From positions 139,013,231 through 139,077,230 of the forward strand of contig JBAIZL010000006.1 in assembly GCA_036971475.1 (NCBI GenBank): DNA of 64,000 nt. The letters run 5' to 3'. The stretch is from Prosapia bicincta. Taxonomy: Eukaryota; Arthropoda; Insecta; Hemiptera; Cercopidae. The notes below the pieces were generated by a model. The model did no database searches, was not told the DNA's origin, and saw nothing but the letters and a program-made list of their open reading frames with translations. Position 1 is the first letter of the stretch, and the number at the start of each line of letters is the position of its first letter. This document shows, in pieces, positions 61,251-64,000 of this stretch. Position numbers and translations under genes: made by a program.

Positions 61251-62344
61251 TCATAACGTTTTAGCCCATAAACAGCACTAAGTTCTTTATGGATATTTTT
61301 TTACTGTAAAAAACCTTATTACAGCACGCATTTCATATTTGGCAGGAAACTCAAATGTGATAGAGATTTTGCTAAGCTACTGAAAATGAACAAACTTTCA
61401 TACAACCTTCTAACTCCCATGGGCATTCGCTGACTGACCCACATAAACAAAAAATACACAAACTTCAAATTAAATAAACTGAATAACTGATAGACAATAT
61501 TTAGAGGAAAAGACAACAAACTTGTAACGTAAACAACTCGCACAAATAAAACACTCGCTATCTGACCAAACCAACATCTGTCAAACAAATGTCTGATAGC
61601 TCTTGGTTGCCACACTTAACCAAATTTAGTTTTTGTTTGTAAATGGAACTTTGATTATTCTAAAGTTAAAGACATGTAAAGTAGAATAACCAATATGAAC
61701 AAAAATATATCGACGAAGCCGAGAATACACAGGAAAACGTTGCTATGGAAATAAATATGGGATCCCGAGCTATAAATGGGCGTAGGCATGAAAGTGTTAA
61801 TATGGCAAAGTCCTTTCGTAAGTCTACTGCAACAAACATGAAATAATATATGTTTTTCTGATAATAAACAGTTTTTACATTTTAACCTATTTTTTTGTCT
61901 TACATTTAGTCATAAACAACATAACCTCTTTATTATCAGAGTTTTTTCTGAATTTGCGATAGTCACGATCCAATCTCCTCCTATTTGGGTATCTATCTTC
62001 CTTATCTTACCACAACTTGAACACAGCGAAGAACAATACTTCTCCAGTGACACACAAACTAACACTTGCTCTACAAACTCTACTAATTACAATCAGCCTA
62101 GCACTTTTGTTTTAAAAGAACAAAATAATGTAACTTTAGAAATATTTCAAAATATTTTACCACACCCTCAGGCCCAGTTATAAGCTACTGTAAAGTTTGA
62201 TAGTAACCAGTTTCAGATAACATTCATGAGATAAAGCTTTATTTTGCCCTATATTACAATTGTGCCCTTTATTTTGACCCACAGAATGGTACTGAACGTT
62301 TCATAGTTGCAAATTACTAAGGTCAATACTGAAATTAAATAAAT

Positions 62345-62745
62345 GATAAACTGGTTGAATATTGAATCAAAGAAGTTTATTTTAAAAGTGAAACGTTTTG
62401 GGAACCAGTTTGTTCCCCTTATCAAGTATGTGTTGTGCTATGAAAAACAAACCCTTTACATTTAATGTTCAAATGAGTAATGTGAGGAGACAAAATAGCA
62501 AACCCCCTACACTTTAGTAAAAACTTCCTTCGAGCTATAGCCTTACTAACTTTTCTTTCTGCAACGTAGAAAATTTTTCTTTCCTCACATTACTCATTTG
62601 AATTTTAAATCGAAGGATTTTGTTTATTATAGCCCAACAGGCTTGATAAGGGCAACAAACTAGTTGCTGAAACATTGTTTTATTAAAATGAAATTCTTTG
62701 ATTCGATATTCAACAGGGTTATCATTTATTTATGACTTATTTCGA
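62345..62745. mobile_element. Foldback element G in USP39 intron
   Basis: Outer arms AAATGATAAACTGGTTGAAT / TTCAACAGGGTTATCATTT and inner arms with TTGATAAGG, GCAAC-loop-GTTGC, TGAAAC (right, plus) and TTGATAAGG, GGAAC-loop-GTTCC, AAAACG (left, minus). Same layout as the other foldbacks with the TTGATAAG-class motif. No ORF. Confidence 0.6.
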
Positions 62746-63039
62746 GAGCTCAAATAAACTGGAAATACTGAAATCCTTCAATTATTTATAGAATTTAACC
62801 ATAAATACCTGTATTATGAAGCATTTATATTTTTAATGAATTTAAAAAGTTTAATAATTAATGAAAATCTAATCAACTTCAAATGTAATTTCTCAAATGA
62901 ACAGTGCATATAAAATTATCAACTTTTTTGAAAATTTTATTATGTGTGTTTTCAATTATACAATTTTGTACACAAATATAGATCAATGTTATTCCTACAA
63001 ATTCAATATTTTTATTCTATTCTTAATAGACTCTTCTTC

Positions 63040-63590
63040 ATTTCTGTTAGGAATATTTCTATATATTGAGCTCATTTTTCTGCCTTCCCTAACATTACAA
63101 TATTCTCCTCTGTTGACGCGTTTCAGAATTACTCCATTTTCAAAACTTAAATTGTACTGTTTGCCTAAAATTTGAGTTTGTCTTTATATGCTATTAGCCA
63201 TGCCCCCACCACTTACAGATCTCCATTCCTATTGGTGCATGCCTATTCTTGCTTCGTGTGTCCAATTACTTAAAAATTTTAAACATAACGTTCGGCCGTG
63301 TATTTATTTGTTTGTTTATAACATTTCCCTTTTTTAATTTCTTAATTTTCATTGTATGATTCATTTCTTGCGTTGTATGGCCCTCTTTAAACAAATGTGT
63401 AGCATAATTCGAATAATTTTTCTCTTACTTAAAAGACCTTATGTGCTCTCTATATCACGATTCAAATTTTCATCCTGCTTGTCCTATGTATGTTGCTTTA
63501 CAATTACATTGCATTTTACAAACTCCATTTTTACTAAACTTATTTAAACTTTCTATATTACCCTTTAATATCAAACTAACAACACATTAA
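63040..63590 (-). pseudogene. Third Penelope-like remnant, inside USP39 intron
   Basis: The minus strand from 63555 downward reads NGVCKMQCNCKATYIGQAG, stop, KFES, stop, YREHIRSFK, then NYATHLFKEGHTTQEMNH and MKIKKLKKGN. This is the GIY-YIG core (CK-TYIGQTGR-F--R--EHIRS, N-A-HL-E-GH) with R-to-stop changes. Lower coordinates continue into the family D tail with the motif at 63120-63143. It lies in the same transcriptional sense as USP39. Confidence 0.8.
63120..63143 (-). other. TTGAAAA-hairpin-GAAAC motif in Penelope tail
   Basis: Minus strand TTGAAAA, T, GGAGT, AATTC, TGAAACGCGTC; hairpin slightly worn. Directly downstream of the GIY-YIG remnant. Confidence 0.5.
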
Positions 63591-63595
63591 AGAGT

Positions 63596-63760
63596 AATGG
63601 AAGTGGTGGGGGCATGGCTAATAGTATAAAAAGACGAACTCAAAGTTTGGGTGAACAGTAAGATTTAAGTTTTGAAAATGGAGTTACTCCGAAACACGTT
63701 CACAGAGAAGAATTAAGAAAACGTTAGGAGAAGCAAAAAACTGTACTTAAATATATATAT
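63596..63760 (+). repeat. Family D Penelope tail, opposite orientation
   Basis: AGTGGTGGGGGCATGGCTAA through AAGACGAACTCAAAGTTTGG to the motif at 63672-63695, mirroring 63040-63215. The two tails form an inverted pair around the GIY-YIG remnant. Confidence 0.6.
63672..63695 (+). other. TTGAAAA-hairpin-GAAAC motif
   Basis: TTGAAAA, T, GGAGT, loop T, ACTCC, GAAACACG; five perfect pairs. Confidence 0.55.
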
Positions 63761-63839
63761 AACAAAAACTATTGTCATAATTTACTTCAGGATTATAATA
63801 AATTATCCTTAAGTCCAAGCCCGATATATCTACACCTAC

Positions 63840-63975
63840 CTTGTGCAACACATGTACTCTGTAAGTTCCTTTGGAAGGCTCCCCATCGTGTACAATATTA
63901 GCCACTAGATCGTACGTTGTATGCTTGTGTTGGGCTTTAACTTCTGGTGTCAAAATATCACCAAAGTCCACATTC
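63840..63975 (-). CDS. USP39: USP39 internal coding exon
   Basis: On the minus strand a TTTTTCAG acceptor is followed by G (finishing an arginine or similar codon begun in the previous exon), then NVDFGDIL, TPEVKAQHKH, TTYDLVANIVHDG and EPSKGTYRVHVLHK, ending at AAG/GTAGGT. USP39 has the same order: RNVD, a variable stretch, then TTYDLIANIVHDG, a G-Y-R-HVLH block and GTGKWYE in the next exon. The exon is 136 bases, entering in phase 2 and leaving in phase 0. Earlier exons (UBP zinc finger, most of the USP domain) lie beyond the right edge. The following intron is 2,916 bases and contains several mobile-element remnants. The frame stays open past the donor only by chance. Confidence 0.9.
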
Positions 63976-64000
63976 CTGAAAAATTCCAATTAACAAATAA

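Overview
This window looks like a piece of an AT-rich arthropod (most likely insect) nuclear genome: spliced coding exons with GT-AG introns, many (TA)n and (CA)n microsatellites, a large satellite block and many decayed transposable elements. The sequence does not fix the species. There is no bacterial gene organisation, CRISPR array or tRNA/rRNA gene that I can support.

The only convincing host gene is at the right edge. The last three coding exons of USP39 (the catalytically inactive ubiquitin-protease-like factor of the U4/U6.U5 tri-snRNP) lie on the minus strand at 60700-63975, and the gene continues past the window end. Its 2.9-kb intron is filled with Penelope-like and mariner-like debris.

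The rest is repeats. From left to right: a hAT-type MITE with target-site duplication (TSD) (255-705); a TA-flanked Tc1/mariner element with a broken transposase (5340-6507), apparently inserted in a Penelope-type tail; a LINE C-terminal remnant (about 10740-11163); a hAT element with TIRs and near-perfect TSD (14083-14971); two direct copies of a foldback element (17921-18454); a 50-bp minisatellite (19387-19938); a 7.8-kb satellite of about 111 70-bp monomers with higher-order structure (24551-32352); a GTCTACTTTAGGGAAG-type minisatellite (33050-33800); a LINE tail (35330-35793); a SINE/LINE-like element (36908-37634); a long decayed hAT with a BED finger (about 41259-43447); a pogo/Tigger element (47564-49520) holding a complete Harbinger-type insertion (47933-48781); a Penelope GIY-YIG remnant (51930-52640); a second Tigger remnant (52880-53640); a short hAT relative with exact TSD (56371-56787); and two TTAA-bounded piggyBac-like elements (57521-58492, 59177-60115).

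Two themes cut across the window. First, a dispersed repeat of about 0.5 kb, here called family R, occurs at least 12 times and usually carries a microsatellite near one end. Second, a short motif, CTGANGA + one base + hairpin + GAAA, recurs at 15 or more places in or near Penelope-like remnants and foldback elements. The hairpin sequence differs between families while pairing is kept, so it is probably a selected RNA structure. It resembles the hammerhead-ribozyme core but has one extra nucleotide. This is the best candidate for something under-described here.
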